Assembly: GCA_015233155.1 (NCBI GenBank)
Contig: JADFYG010000058.1
Span: 1 to 38,231 of the forward strand
DNA: 38,231 nt
DNA from: Candidatus Rifleibacteriota bacterium
GTDB taxonomy: Bacteria > Muiribacteriota > Ozemobacteria > Ozemobacterales > Ozemobacteraceae
Direction of reading: 5' to 3'
Part shown: piece by piece, positions 24,557-32,364 of the stretch
How the letters are laid out: each line of letters opens with the position of its first letter
Position numbering within the stretch: position 1 is the stretch's first letter
Made by a program: the position numbers and the translations under genes
The notes under the pieces: generated by a model
What the model was told of the DNA's origin: nothing
The model's input: the letters and a program-made list of their open reading frames with translations, nothing else
Database searches by the model: none

Positions 24557-26125
24557 ATGAAAATACTTTTAATTTCTCCTAAATCTGAATTTCCTACCGT
24601 TGGGCTGGCTTATATTTCGGCTGCGATGAAACAGGCAGGCCATGAAGTGGAATGCATACCCCATGGAGACCTTGAGACTCTCCAAAGAGTCTTGCCAACC
24701 AAGAAATTTGATTTTGTAGCCACCGGAGGGATTTCTCTTTATTTGAAATTCTTTCGGGAAGCAATTTTGATTGCAAAAAAGAACAAAGTGCCAACCATTT
24801 TGGGCGGAGGAGTTGTAAGCAGCGACCCGGAATTGATTGTTCCAACGTTAAAACCGGATTTTGCGGTGTTGGGGGAAGGCGAAAAAACGATCGTTGATCT
24901 CCTGTCCAACTTCGAAAAAAGCGGAGATCCCGAATCGGTAAATGGAATTGCATTTCTTAAAGACGGCCGACTAATTAAAACTCCTGACCAAACCCCGATT
25001 TCTGATCTTGACAGCCTTCCATATCCTGATTGGGAAGGCACTTTTCTGTCTTCATACCTTGACAGAGCCAAATCTTCAGATGCATTGGGCATGGAGTTCT
25101 TTGATTATCCCAGAACTTATCCTCTTCTGGGCGCTAGATCCTGTCCCTTCCACTGCACCTTTTGTTATCATCCGATCGGACAAAAGTATCGACAAAGATC
25201 CTTGAATTCAATTTTTGGCGAATTAGAAATAATGATTCCGAGATACAAAATCAACTATCTCGGTATTTTTGATGAACTGTTTTCTTCCAGTGAAGAGAGA
25301 ATACTCGAATTTTGTCACCGTTTCGATATTTTGAGACGTAAATTCGCATGGGATATTGGCTGGGCTTGCCAAATTCGGGTAGATAAGCTTTCCGAAGAAA
25401 TGCTTGATGCAATGAAAAAATCAAGATGTGTCCTCGCAAGCTACGGTTTTGAAAGCTATAGCCCAAGAGTTCTGGAAAGCATGAAAAAGCACATTACACC
25501 GGCGCAGATTTCCAGAGCGGTGGAGATAACACAAAAACGTGGCATGGCACTGCAAGCAGTTTTTATTTTTGGAGATAAAGCGGAAAATCTTGAGACGGCC
25601 AATGAAACCCTGGATTTTTGGAAAAAACATAAAAGCGCCGGAATTGTACTTGGGTTTCTCTTTCCTCTTCCAAACAGTAAACTGTTCCAATATTGCATTC
25701 AAAAAGGCATAATAAAGGATCGGCTGAAATACATTGAAAATCATCTGAGAGATCCGATAAATGTTACCGATTTGTCCGACTGGGATTTTGCCAGACTCAT
25801 GACGATGGTCGAACTTGCAAGATTAAAGTATTCAAGAAAGTCCACTCCAATTGAAGTCGGCAAAGACTTTGTGAAGGTTGTATGCCCATACTGCAAAAAA
25901 TGCAATGATTACAGAAATTATGATATAACTTTTGACAATGCAGGATTATTCAGAATTCCAGCTTCGACTTCGTTTTTTAACAAAATGGTTTACTGCCGCT
26001 CCTGTTCCAGGAGATTTTTTATGTCCAGCAAACTTTTTCGATTGTTTTCCAGACTGGTGCAGGCATTCCTGAATCCAATCATTTCATTCCTTCATATTAA
26101 GAAAACAAATTATGAATTGAAATGA
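24557..26125 (+). CDS. Radical SAM enzyme with B12-type and C-terminal zinc-ribbon domains (paralogue 2)
   Basis: This 522-residue protein has the same layout as its upstream neighbour: FPTVGLAYISAAMKQAGH, VATGGIS, ILGGGVVSSDPEL, VLGEGEKTIVDL, then cluster ligands C196, C200 and C203 in ARSCPFHCTFCYHPIG. The two share long identical blocks and by eye are about half identical. The tail has CPYCKKC and CRSCSRRFF as a probable zinc ribbon. The gene looks AT-richer than its neighbours (the first 60-base line is about one third G+C). Its last 16 bp overlap the 3' end of the convergent glycosyltransferase gene. Bases 25726-25852 recur exactly at the right end of the window. Confidence 0.85.
   Translation: MKILLISPKSEFPTVGLAYISAAMKQAGHEVECIPHGDLETLQRVLPTKKFDFVATGGISLYLKFFREAILIAKKNKVPTILGGGVVSSDPELIVPTLKPDFAVLGEGEKTIVDLLSNFEKSGDPESVNGIAFLKDGRLIKTPDQTPISDLDSLPYPDWEGTFLSSYLDRAKSSDALGMEFFDYPRTYPLLGARSCPFHCTFCYHPIGQKYRQRSLNSIFGELEIMIPRYKINYLGIFDELFSSSEERILEFCHRFDILRRKFAWDIGWACQIRVDKLSEEMLDAMKKSRCVLASYGFESYSPRVLESMKKHITPAQISRAVEITQKRGMALQAVFIFGDKAENLETANETLDFWKKHKSAGIVLGFLFPLPNSKLFQYCIQKGIIKDRLKYIENHLRDPINVTDLSDWDFARLMTMVELARLKYSRKSTPIEVGKDFVKVVCPYCKKCNDYRNYDITFDNAGLFRIPASTSFFNKMVYCRSCSRRFFMSSKLFRLFSRLVQAFLNPIISFLHIKKTNYELK
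25726..25852. repeat. Internal copy of the 127-bp exact repeat
   Basis: This segment, about codons 391-432 of the radical SAM gene, is identical to 38105-38231. The base before it differs between copies (T here, A at the end copy). Confidence 0.95.
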
Positions 26126-27120
26126 TGTTTTCCCGGGAAGCCCGATAACATGCCGAAAGAAAGAGCTATTGCGCGGATAAGTGTGAAGGGAACAAGCCCT
26201 GGAAGCAGATTTTCACGTCCGGACCTTATTGCGATACGGCACAACGGAAGAATACTCACCGACCAAAGCAGTATAAAAGCAGCTGCGGCGAGACGCTTCC
26301 AGCCGGTTTTAACCGGTCCAAAAAACGCAATAATAGAGAAAATGGCAAAAAACGCAGTCAGTCCCATCTGTATCTTCAACGAAAGAGGCGTATAGCTGTC
26401 ACGGCCGGCTTTTTCAGGATGCTTTTCGTAAACCCTCATTCGCCAGAAGCCACGGCCGAATTTCAGACGAGCGTAATTGCGCCAGCCTTCGCGATGCCGG
26501 TGCTTTACCACGGCATCGGCGACAAACACGAATCTCCCGCCCCGGGCCTTGACGCGGAAGGATAGATCGACATCCTCGTTGTCTGCACGCGAAAAGGAGG
26601 TATCGAAACCGCCCACTTCAACGAGGTCACGGCGGCGATAGGCTCCGGCATAAGTATCGATGAAATCGATATCTCCGCCTTCCGCCGAAGCAAGGCATTC
26701 GAAACGCTCATCGAATTCCAGCTGGGCGAGCCGTGCAAACAGGTCTGTCTGATCGCTCGCATAGACTCCCTTTGCACCTTTGACCACCGGGTCACGGAAG
26801 GGTGCGGCGAGTCGTTCAAGCCAATCCGGTTCCGGACGGCAGTCAGCGTCAGTAAAGAGGATCAATTCACCGGTTGCCGCTTCGATACCACGATTACGCG
26901 CAACGGCGGGACCGCGATTCTTCTCAAGAGTGTGCCACTGTAAACGAAGACGGCTGCTAAAAAGGTCGCGAACGGATGTCAAATCCTCGCTGGAACCATC
27001 ATCTACGACGACTGCCTCGAAAATCCGATCAGTCCGCTGCGCACATAAGGCTTCCAGGCAGGCCGTCAACTCGGCTGCTCTGTTCAGTACCGGAATGACG
27101 ACGCTGACTTCCACTATCAT
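26110..27120 (-). CDS. Family 2 glycosyltransferase with C-terminal membrane segments
   Basis: This 336-residue enzyme has an N-terminal GT-A domain: VSVVIPVLNRAAELTACLEA, AVVVDDGSSEDL, KNRGPAVARNRGIEAATGEL, the D-x-D motif TDADCRPEPDW, and the acid motif ADNEDVDLSFR. Two or three hydrophobic segments near the C-terminus (LTAFFAIFSIIAFFG, LAAAAFILLWSVSILPLC) anchor it in the membrane. The start shares one base with the stop of the upstream radical SAM gene (TGATG), so the two are co-translated. Its end overlaps the end of the convergent radical SAM gene by 16 bp, with no room for a terminator between. Sugar specificity unknown. Confidence 0.88.
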   Translation of the reverse strand: MIVEVSVVIPVLNRAAELTACLEALCAQRTDRIFEAVVVDDGSSEDLTSVRDLFSSRLRLQWHTLEKNRGPAVARNRGIEAATGELILFTDADCRPEPDWLERLAAPFRDPVVKGAKGVYASDQTDLFARLAQLEFDERFECLASAEGGDIDFIDTYAGAYRRRDLVEVGGFDTSFSRADNEDVDLSFRVKARGGRFVFVADAVVKHRHREGWRNYARLKFGRGFWRMRVYEKHPEKAGRDSYTPLSLKIQMGLTAFFAIFSIIAFFGPVKTGWKRLAAAAFILLWSVSILPLCRIAIRSGRENLLPGLVPFTLIRAIALSFGMLSGFPGKHHFNS

Positions 27121-28592
27121 CAGCGATCGCTCCAGAGATGATGAACAAAGGTTTCAGCGGATCGCAGCAGCCGGCGCCTCTCGTCGCGATCCGTGAGAAA
27201 ACGCCATATCATTCGAACAAGCCAGGATTTGCGAAGGTAGAAACGCCGACGGGCAAGATTGCAAAAGGCGGAAAGTGCTGACGGTCCAAGGTCACCTGCC
27301 CGTACAACGCAGCGATGGAGTCCTTCAGGTGTAAGCCAATCACGCCACTTTTTCGGGACAACGCGCCCTTCGGCCATGGCCTGATCGTAAGCACGCGTTC
27401 CGGGGTAAACCATCAGCGGATAGAATTGAGCTGTGTCCAGAGGAAGCCTCATCGCGAATTGAAGGGTTTCCCAGAGGGTGGCGCGCGTCTCTCCCGGAAG
27501 ACCAACCATAAAGCAGCCGTGAATCTTGACGCCCAGCTCGTCGGCGTCGCAGGCGAATCGTTCCATGCGATCGAGACGCAATCCTTTGCCGATCGCATCG
27601 AGCAGACCCTGATTTCCGGATTCAAATCCCACGCACAATGCCCGGACTCCGGCGCGCTTCATTGAGGCAAGGGTTTCACGGTCGACCTCGGCGCGCGCGT
27701 TAGCGCTCCATGTTATTCGAAGCCGGCGTTCGATCAGCCGCTCGCAAAATTCACGAACGCGCCCAGGATCGGCAGTGAACGTATCGTCCTCGAGAAATAC
27801 TCCGCGAACGGCAGGCATATTTTCAGAAATGTAAACCATTTCGTCGATAATCGAATGGATCGAACGCTTCCGGTAGCCGCGTCCCATGAGGGTTTGCGGG
27901 AAAACGCAGAAACTGCATGCAAACGGACAACCGCGCCCGGTAACGAATGCCACCATCGGATGATGGGCATTCGGATTGAAATAGCGCTCTAACGGCAGAA
28001 AGCGCTTGTATATCTCGGAGACATACGGCCTCGCATCAAGGTCCTCGAAAAATCGCGTGCGTTTGCGCGACCTCTTTTTGTCGGCGATGGCTTCCGCTGG
28101 CGTGATCACGCCTTCGACTCCCTCCAGCGGGCGTCCGGCGCGCAAGGCAAGAATACTCTCTTCAAGCGGAATCTCATACTCGCCAATAAAAACGGCATCG
28201 AGCGCAGGAACGACATTAAAGGCCTCTTCGGGCAAGGCAGACACGTGGGTTCCGACTGCGACCACTTTTGGAGAGATAGCCTGTGCCTTGATCTTCGCGA
28301 TAAAGGCAAGATCAGCTTCTATGCTGGGTGTCGCGGTTTCAACCAAAGTCAGATCGGGCATGAATCGTGAAAGAGTATCTAAAGTGCGCTTTTCATCCCA
28401 ATTTGAAGCCGGAGCATCGAGAAGCATAATTTCACAGCCAAGTCGCTCGGCATGTGCGGCAGCATATGCAAGCCACATTGGGTAGTAAAGAGTACCACTG
28501 CGCGTCACAGCCGGTGAACGCTGACCGCGCGAGTAGTTCACCAGGAAAGGCCCATTCACGAAAGCCACACGAAAACTTGAAGATGCGGTCAC
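27120..28592 (-). CDS. Radical SAM enzyme with B12-binding-type domain
   Basis: This 490-residue protein has an N-terminal cobalamin-type domain (RVAFVNGPFLVNYS, IMLLDAPASNWDEK, VVAVGTHVSALPEEAF, AVFIGEYEIPLEESI). The radical SAM barrel opens with TGRGCPFACSFC near residue 220 and continues with VFLEDDTFTADPGRV, ALCVGFESGNQGLL and FMVGLPGET. I place the start at GTG 28592 because GAGGAA lies 7 nt upstream; an ATG at 28625 would add 11 residues but lacks a good site. It is coupled to the glycosyltransferase gene at 26110. Resemblance to the plus-strand B12-type enzymes suggests a related reaction on the same glycan system. Confidence 0.88.
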   Translation of the reverse strand: MTASSSFRVAFVNGPFLVNYSRGQRSPAVTRSGTLYYPMWLAYAAAHAERLGCEIMLLDAPASNWDEKRTLDTLSRFMPDLTLVETATPSIEADLAFIAKIKAQAISPKVVAVGTHVSALPEEAFNVVPALDAVFIGEYEIPLEESILALRAGRPLEGVEGVITPAEAIADKKRSRKRTRFFEDLDARPYVSEIYKRFLPLERYFNPNAHHPMVAFVTGRGCPFACSFCVFPQTLMGRGYRKRSIHSIIDEMVYISENMPAVRGVFLEDDTFTADPGRVREFCERLIERRLRITWSANARAEVDRETLASMKRAGVRALCVGFESGNQGLLDAIGKGLRLDRMERFACDADELGVKIHGCFMVGLPGETRATLWETLQFAMRLPLDTAQFYPLMVYPGTRAYDQAMAEGRVVPKKWRDWLTPEGLHRCVVRAGDLGPSALSAFCNLARRRFYLRKSWLVRMIWRFLTDRDERRRLLRSAETFVHHLWSDR

Positions 28593-28647
28593 GAATTCAT
28601 TCCTCGAAAATATTGGTAGTAGCATACTCTAACTGACGACCGAATTT

Positions 28648-28680
28648 AACCACAGATGGACACGGACGAACACAGATAAA
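28648..28680. repeat. Dispersed-repeat-like CACAGATGGACACGG motif
   Basis: The stretch contains near-repeats of ACACAGAT / ACACGGAC in the pattern CCACAGATGGACACGG, ACGAACACAGATAAA. From memory this resembles a short intergenic repeat seen scattered in many environmental bacterial genomes. It lies in the 229-bp gap upstream of the minus-strand radical SAM gene. Only one copy is visible in this window. Confidence 0.45.
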
Positions 28681-28762
28681 AAAATACAATAAAAGGCTCA
28701 TCAGTTAAATTACCCCACTACCAAAATATTATATTCCAGCGCCTTATCTTTAATCGAATCTC

Positions 28763-28794
28763 CTGCAGGGCGGGTTTCAAACCCGCCCCTACAG
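28763..28794. repeat. GC-rich inverted repeat (GGGCGGGTTT type)
   Basis: GGGCGGGTTT and AAACCCGCCC flank a single C; the outer bases CTGCA / CTACAG nearly pair as well, making a 32-bp near-palindrome. It lies 28 bp past the stop of the minus-strand SPASM gene. It could act as a terminator or be one copy of a dispersed palindromic repeat. No T-run follows on the minus strand. Confidence 0.6.
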
Positions 28795-28821
28795 CCGTCT
28801 GATTTTACTGAAATGAGCAGG

Positions 28822-29775
28822 TCAACCACAATGATACTTGCGGCACAACCAGGCGCCAATATCTTCTTTTATCTGCCAGTATTCACATGAGCCGCAAATA
28901 GCCGTCTTGTTATACTCCGCCCGCAAATGGCGACGACGCAGACTGTTCAGCTCGCGGCCGTTCCAGATGGCCCCGAAGCCGCCTTCCCCCACCCTGCCGA
29001 AAACGCCGCGACATGAGTAATCGATACAACAAGGAGATACGGTTCCATCAGCGTTTATTATTCCGGTATACCAAAGCAAAGAACAGGGGTAACGCGGTTT
29101 TGGTGAGTATGATCGCCTGTCCTCCACTGCGCCAAGCCAGGTGTGGTATGGAGTTACGTCGATGGCATCCGCGACGCCATTCCAACGTTCTCGAAATCGC
29201 GCGACTTCGCCGTGCGCATCATTTCTCTCGACCATGCGAACCTTGATGAGGGGAAGCGCAAGGCCGCGGGCACGCTTTATCGCGAGCGCCGCCTCCGTGT
29301 TCGCAACCACCGTTTCATACATGTCGGCGCCTTTCAGCCTTCGATATCCATCGCGTTCAACCGCATCAATGCTGATTATGAGATCGTCCAGCCCCGCTTT
29401 GGCCAGACGTTCGAACAGAGTCGTTGTCAAAAGCGTGCCATTAGTGATGACCGTTATATTCTTTGCAGCACGATTGGCTCGTAACAAGGCGATCATCTCG
29501 GGCAGACGTTTGTACAGCAGCGGCTCACCATCTTTCTGTAAGAAAATGCGTTGAATAGGGCCGACTGAGCGCAGTTCCGCGCAAAGCCGCTCGAAAAATC
29601 CCCAGTCCATGTCGGAAAGCGGGCGACCGCTCATTCCACGCGGGCACATTTCACATGCCAGGTTACATCTGTTGGTGGGCTCGATATTCAGAATCAGAGG
29701 AAATCGCAACGGCAATACGGACTTGAGATATAAAGCACGTAACCAGATCAATCGCTTGAAACGATCGAGGTCCAT
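28822..29775 (-). CDS. Radical SAM protein with SPASM-type C-terminal domain
   Basis: This 317-residue protein has radical SAM ligands C37, C41 and C44 in EPTNRCNLACEMCPRG, followed by FLQKDGEPLLYKRLPE, ITVITNGTLLT and DLIISIDAVERDGYRRLKG. The C-terminal cysteines (YPCSLLWYTGIINADGTVSP-CC, ICGSCEYW) form a SPASM-type cluster-binding region. It is about 35 residues shorter than the SPASM protein at 11863. A strong GAGGAG site precedes the ATG, and it begins 11 bp after the upstream glycosyltransferase. A 229-bp gap with two repeat-like elements separates it from the next minus-strand gene. Substrate unknown. Confidence 0.88.
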   Translation of the reverse strand: MDLDRFKRLIWLRALYLKSVLPLRFPLILNIEPTNRCNLACEMCPRGMSGRPLSDMDWGFFERLCAELRSVGPIQRIFLQKDGEPLLYKRLPEMIALLRANRAAKNITVITNGTLLTTTLFERLAKAGLDDLIISIDAVERDGYRRLKGADMYETVVANTEAALAIKRARGLALPLIKVRMVERNDAHGEVARFRERWNGVADAIDVTPYHTWLGAVEDRRSYSPKPRYPCSLLWYTGIINADGTVSPCCIDYSCRGVFGRVGEGGFGAIWNGRELNSLRRRHLRAEYNKTAICGSCEYWQIKEDIGAWLCRKYHCG

Positions 29776-29786
29776 GGTATGCTCCT

Positions 29787-30803
29787 CTACCCTTTGCGTG
29801 CCCGATCAAGATGACCCCGGCCAAACAAGCCGCTGAATGCATCGATCAGGGCTTTCCCGAGCGAAAGATAGGCCCATCCATTGCGGACACGCGCGAATAT
29901 GCGTATCAGTTTCCAGAGGTGAAAGGCATAAAATTTGGGAAGATCACTCCATCGGCCATGTTTCCACCAGAAGAGCAGTTTATTTCGAGATGTGTAGTAA
30001 ATCATCATAGGACTATGCTGTCCAACTGCCAGGGATACTTTATGAAACAGATGCGCATCGGGTACAAGCCAGATTTCACCACCCAGCTTCTTCATGCGCA
30101 GGCACCAATCGACTTCGTCGTGGTAGATGAAAAAACGCTCATCGAACAAGCCGACTCTTTCGGCAACAGTACGCCGAACAAACAAAGAACAACCATGAAT
30201 ATAATCCACCTGCCTTGGTCTATGCAAACCCGGATCTCTCCTGCCTCGAAGATGTGGCGGGAACCACATCAGGTCGGCAGCAATAGCGCCTCCAGCCGCC
30301 CAGATGATCTCCGGAGGCTCGTGAAAGAAGATCAGAGGCCCGCATGCCGAAGCGCCCGGAGTTGAATCCATGAAAGCCGTAAGTAGTGAAATCGCATTTT
30401 TTTCGATTTCGATATCGTTGTTCAGAAAGACCAGATATTCAATCTCTGAATCCTGCATCAATAGCTCGGCACCACGATTATTGGCTGCGCAGAAACCGAT
30501 GTTTTCGGGAAGCCCCAAAATTTCCACATCCGGAAATTTTTCGTGAACTGCTTCAATCGTGCCGTCGTGGCTGCCATTATCTACGAGTATCACGCGCGGA
30601 CGTGGTTCGTCGAGTCCGGAGAGAGAGGTCAGGCCTTCCAGGGTCATCTCTCTCTGATTCCAGGTGAGCATGACAGCGCCTACCCGTGCTCCTTTGTGCG
30701 GGAACACCTTTGCGCTTTCTGAATCAATCGATTTCATTGATTTCCGACATTCATCTGATGACCGAGCCACATGAAGTCCAGCATTTATTGTCGAGTTTAC
30801 CAT
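29787..30803 (-). CDS. Family 2 glycosyltransferase (rhamnosyltransferase-like)
   Basis: This 338-residue GT-A enzyme begins its fold at about residue 40: VGAVMLTWNQREMTLEGL, VILVDNGSHDGTIEAV, ENIGFCAANNRGAELL, the FLNNDIEIEKNAI metal motif, YIHGCSLFVRRTVAERVGLF and YHDEVDWCLRMKKLGG. This subgroup includes rhamnosyltransferases and other O-antigen enzymes, so the donor could be a deoxysugar. The first 35 residues are polar and look dispensable. An ATG at 30737 with GGAAATCA upstream may be the true start rather than the ATG at 30803. It is first in the minus-strand glycan group, divergent from the DUF2284 gene. Confidence 0.88.
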   Translation of the reverse strand: MVNSTINAGLHVARSSDECRKSMKSIDSESAKVFPHKGARVGAVMLTWNQREMTLEGLTSLSGLDEPRPRVILVDNGSHDGTIEAVHEKFPDVEILGLPENIGFCAANNRGAELLMQDSEIEYLVFLNNDIEIEKNAISLLTAFMDSTPGASACGPLIFFHEPPEIIWAAGGAIAADLMWFPPHLRGRRDPGLHRPRQVDYIHGCSLFVRRTVAERVGLFDERFFIYHDEVDWCLRMKKLGGEIWLVPDAHLFHKVSLAVGQHSPMMIYYTSRNKLLFWWKHGRWSDLPKFYAFHLWKLIRIFARVRNGWAYLSLGKALIDAFSGLFGRGHLDRARKG

Positions 30804-30816
30804 TTCTACAAGTCTA

Positions 30817-30827
30817 AATGATAAAAT
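30817..30827 (+). promoter_or_regulatory. Extended -10 element before the DUF2284 gene
   Basis: TGATAAAAT is an extended -10 (TG-n-TAAAAT, 5 of 6 to consensus). A start near 30834 would exclude the ATG at 30831 and supports the downstream ATG at 30870. The -35 region is weak. Confidence 0.45.
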
Positions 30828-30869
30828 CGAATGAAGATCTCAGAAAAAATAAAGACAGAAGAGGAAAAT

Positions 30870-31364
30870 ATGTTTGAAACATACATAAAAAAAGCAGTTG
30901 AATATGGTGCAACCTCGGCCAAAGTCATCGACTGCAAAACTATTGTAACCGCTCCGTGGGTTCGCATGAAATGCCAGTTCGGCTGTGGAGGATATAACAG
31001 CAGTCACTGTTGCCCGCCCAATACCCCTACGCCTGAGGAAACACAAAAAGTAATAAATTGCTTCAAGCGGGCTATTTTAGTTCATTGTCAGGGCAAAAGA
31101 AGTCCGTCAATAATAGTATCAAAATTGGAAAGAGTAATTTTTCTTTCAGGTTTTTATAAGGTTTTTGCATTCGGAGCAGGTCCATGTAACCTTTGCCGGA
31201 AATGCAAAGAAGATGGTTGCAGACATCCGGAGAGCGCCAGACCTGCGATGGAGGCTTGCGGAATTGATGTTTATGCAACTGCCCGTGCAAATGAATACCC
31301 AATAAGTGTATTGAAAGACGAGTCGTGTGAAGGGAACTATTTCGGACTGATACTGATAGATTGA
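30870..31364 (+). CDS. DUF2284-family metal-binding protein
   Basis: This 164-residue cysteine-rich cytoplasmic protein follows the DUF2284 pattern: CQFGCGGYNSSHCCPPNTPT in the first half, then AGPCNLCRKCKEDGCRHPES and ARPAMEACGIDVYATAR. The clustered cysteines suggest Fe-S or zinc binding; the biological role of the family is not established. The ATG at 30870 has GAGGAA immediately upstream, whereas the earlier in-frame ATG at 30831 has no site and lies at the predicted transcription start. The gene looks AT-richer than its neighbours, and the stop is only 2 bp before the next promoter, so it is probably monocistronic. Confidence 0.8.
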   Translation: MFETYIKKAVEYGATSAKVIDCKTIVTAPWVRMKCQFGCGGYNSSHCCPPNTPTPEETQKVINCFKRAILVHCQGKRSPSIIVSKLERVIFLSGFYKVFAFGAGPCNLCRKCKEDGCRHPESARPAMEACGIDVYATARANEYPISVLKDESCEGNYFGLILID

Positions 31365-31366
31365 TA

Positions 31367-31395
31367 TTGACTTTTACATAGTCCAGGTGTATAAA
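31367..31395 (+). promoter_or_regulatory. Strong sigma70-type promoter
   Basis: TTGACT, a 17-bp spacer and TATAAA, each 5 of 6 to consensus, precede the secreted-protein gene. Transcription would start near 31402, leaving a leader of about 54 nt with AAAGGAG before the ATG at 31456. Confidence 0.75.
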
Positions 31396-31455
31396 CCTGT
31401 TCTACCGATTAGTCTCAATCGGCTGACTGAAATAATAAAAGGAGTTTTCCCTGTC

Positions 31456-31917
31456 ATGAAGAAACTTTTCCTAGTCACTGGAATCGCATTAGCTCTGATT
31501 TTTGCCCCTGCCGCATCTTTTGCCGCTAAACCCGCAAAAGACGTCGTCAAGGAAGTCGCAAAAGACGCAGTAAAAGACAAGGCTGAAGTCGAAAAGACCG
31601 GCATGGTCGAATTAAAGGCCAAAACAGGCACTGAAAAACACGATACCATTACCCTTAAGGTCGGCACGGAAGTTTTCAAACTCCTTCCCGGCGGAGACAA
31701 GGGTGTTTGGCAGAAACTTGAAAAAATGGCCGGAAAAGAAATTACCATCAAGGGTGATCTTCTTCCAGCTGATGCAACACACCCGATGGCCGCCATCAAG
31801 GTCAAAAGCATGATCGAAGCCAAGGGCGCTGCCGCTGCTCCGGCCACTGCTGCTCCGGTTGTTGTTCCAGCCGCTCCTCCCACCGCCGATACAGCATCTG
31901 CCCCCGCTGGAAAATAA
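31456..31917 (+). CDS. Small secreted Lys/Ala-rich protein of unknown function
   Basis: This 153-residue protein has a clear Sec signal peptide (MKKLFLVTGIALALIFAP) with likely cleavage after AASFA near residue 23. The mature N-terminus is a charged repeat-like run (KDVVKEVAKDAVKDKAEVEK). A beta-rich core follows, with ITLKVGTEVFKLLPGGDKG and KEITIKGDLLPADATHPMAA, perhaps an OB-like fold. The tail is Ala/Pro-rich (PATAAPVVVPAAPPTADTAS), suggesting a flexible linker. I recognise no family. A strong promoter and a hairpin directly after the gene indicate an individually expressed and perhaps abundant envelope protein. Confidence 0.75.
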   Translation: MKKLFLVTGIALALIFAPAASFAAKPAKDVVKEVAKDAVKDKAEVEKTGMVELKAKTGTEKHDTITLKVGTEVFKLLPGGDKGVWQKLEKMAGKEITIKGDLLPADATHPMAAIKVKSMIEAKGAAAAPATAAPVVVPAAPPTADTASAPAGK

Positions 31918-31950
31918 TTAAGGAAACGGTCTTCCGGAATTTCGAAAGAC

Positions 31951-31997
31951 CACAAAGACACACCCCCCGGCTTAAAGCCGGGGGGTGTGTCTTTGTG
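31951..31997. terminator. Perfect 21-bp palindromic hairpin between convergent genes
   Basis: Two perfectly complementary 21-bp arms enclose a 5-nt loop (TTAAA). The core is ACCCCCCGGC / GCCGGGGGGT and the outer arms read CACAAAGACA / TGTCTTTGTG. It begins 34 bp after the secreted-protein stop and could terminate transcription from both sides. There is no long T-run, so factor-dependent or purely structural action is possible. Confidence 0.75.
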
Positions 31998-32105
31998 ATG
32001 AGAACTGTAAATGAGATTTCCGTATCTCTTCATTGAAACATCTGACCTATGTTTAGTGCACCTCTCCACAATCTATACGAAGACGTTTATTACAAATGAT
32101 ATATT

Positions 32106-32246
32106 TTATCCACGAATGAACGGAGTCTCTGGCTCAAACAGACTCGACACCAGAATGCGGACAACGAACATCGAGTCATCTGCAAACGAACCCGCCAGAT
32201 CGCGGAAGTGAGTGATAATAGGAGGTGCGGATGTATTACGCTTCAT
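32106..32246 (-). pseudogene. Short coding-looking frame, probable gene remnant
   Basis: The frame encodes 46 residues from an ATG at 32246 (MKRNTSAPPIITHFRDLAGS, then SMFVVRILVSSLFEPETPF). The same frame stays open upstream to about 32303 with protein-like sequence (FCITVGNTNKEPHQI) but without a start, suggesting a lost N-terminus. AAGGAG lies 12 nt before the ATG. It reads toward the palindrome at 31951-31997, which could terminate it. I recognise no family. It may belong to the same decayed locus as the remnant at 32365-32578. Confidence 0.35.
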
Positions 32247-32364
32247 AATCTGATGCGGCTCCTTGTTCGTATTTCCGACAGTAATGCAAAAGCGGGATAT
32301 TATTTACACTCAGTCATGCTTGCAGAGAACATGTTGGTTCCTGTTGGCATTCGGCCAGACGCCC

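Noticed and set aside
31374..32069. 231-codon minus-strand frame opposite the secreted protein
   Set aside because: It is the antisense shadow of the Ala/Lys-rich gene, which has its own promoter, signal peptide and ribosome binding site.
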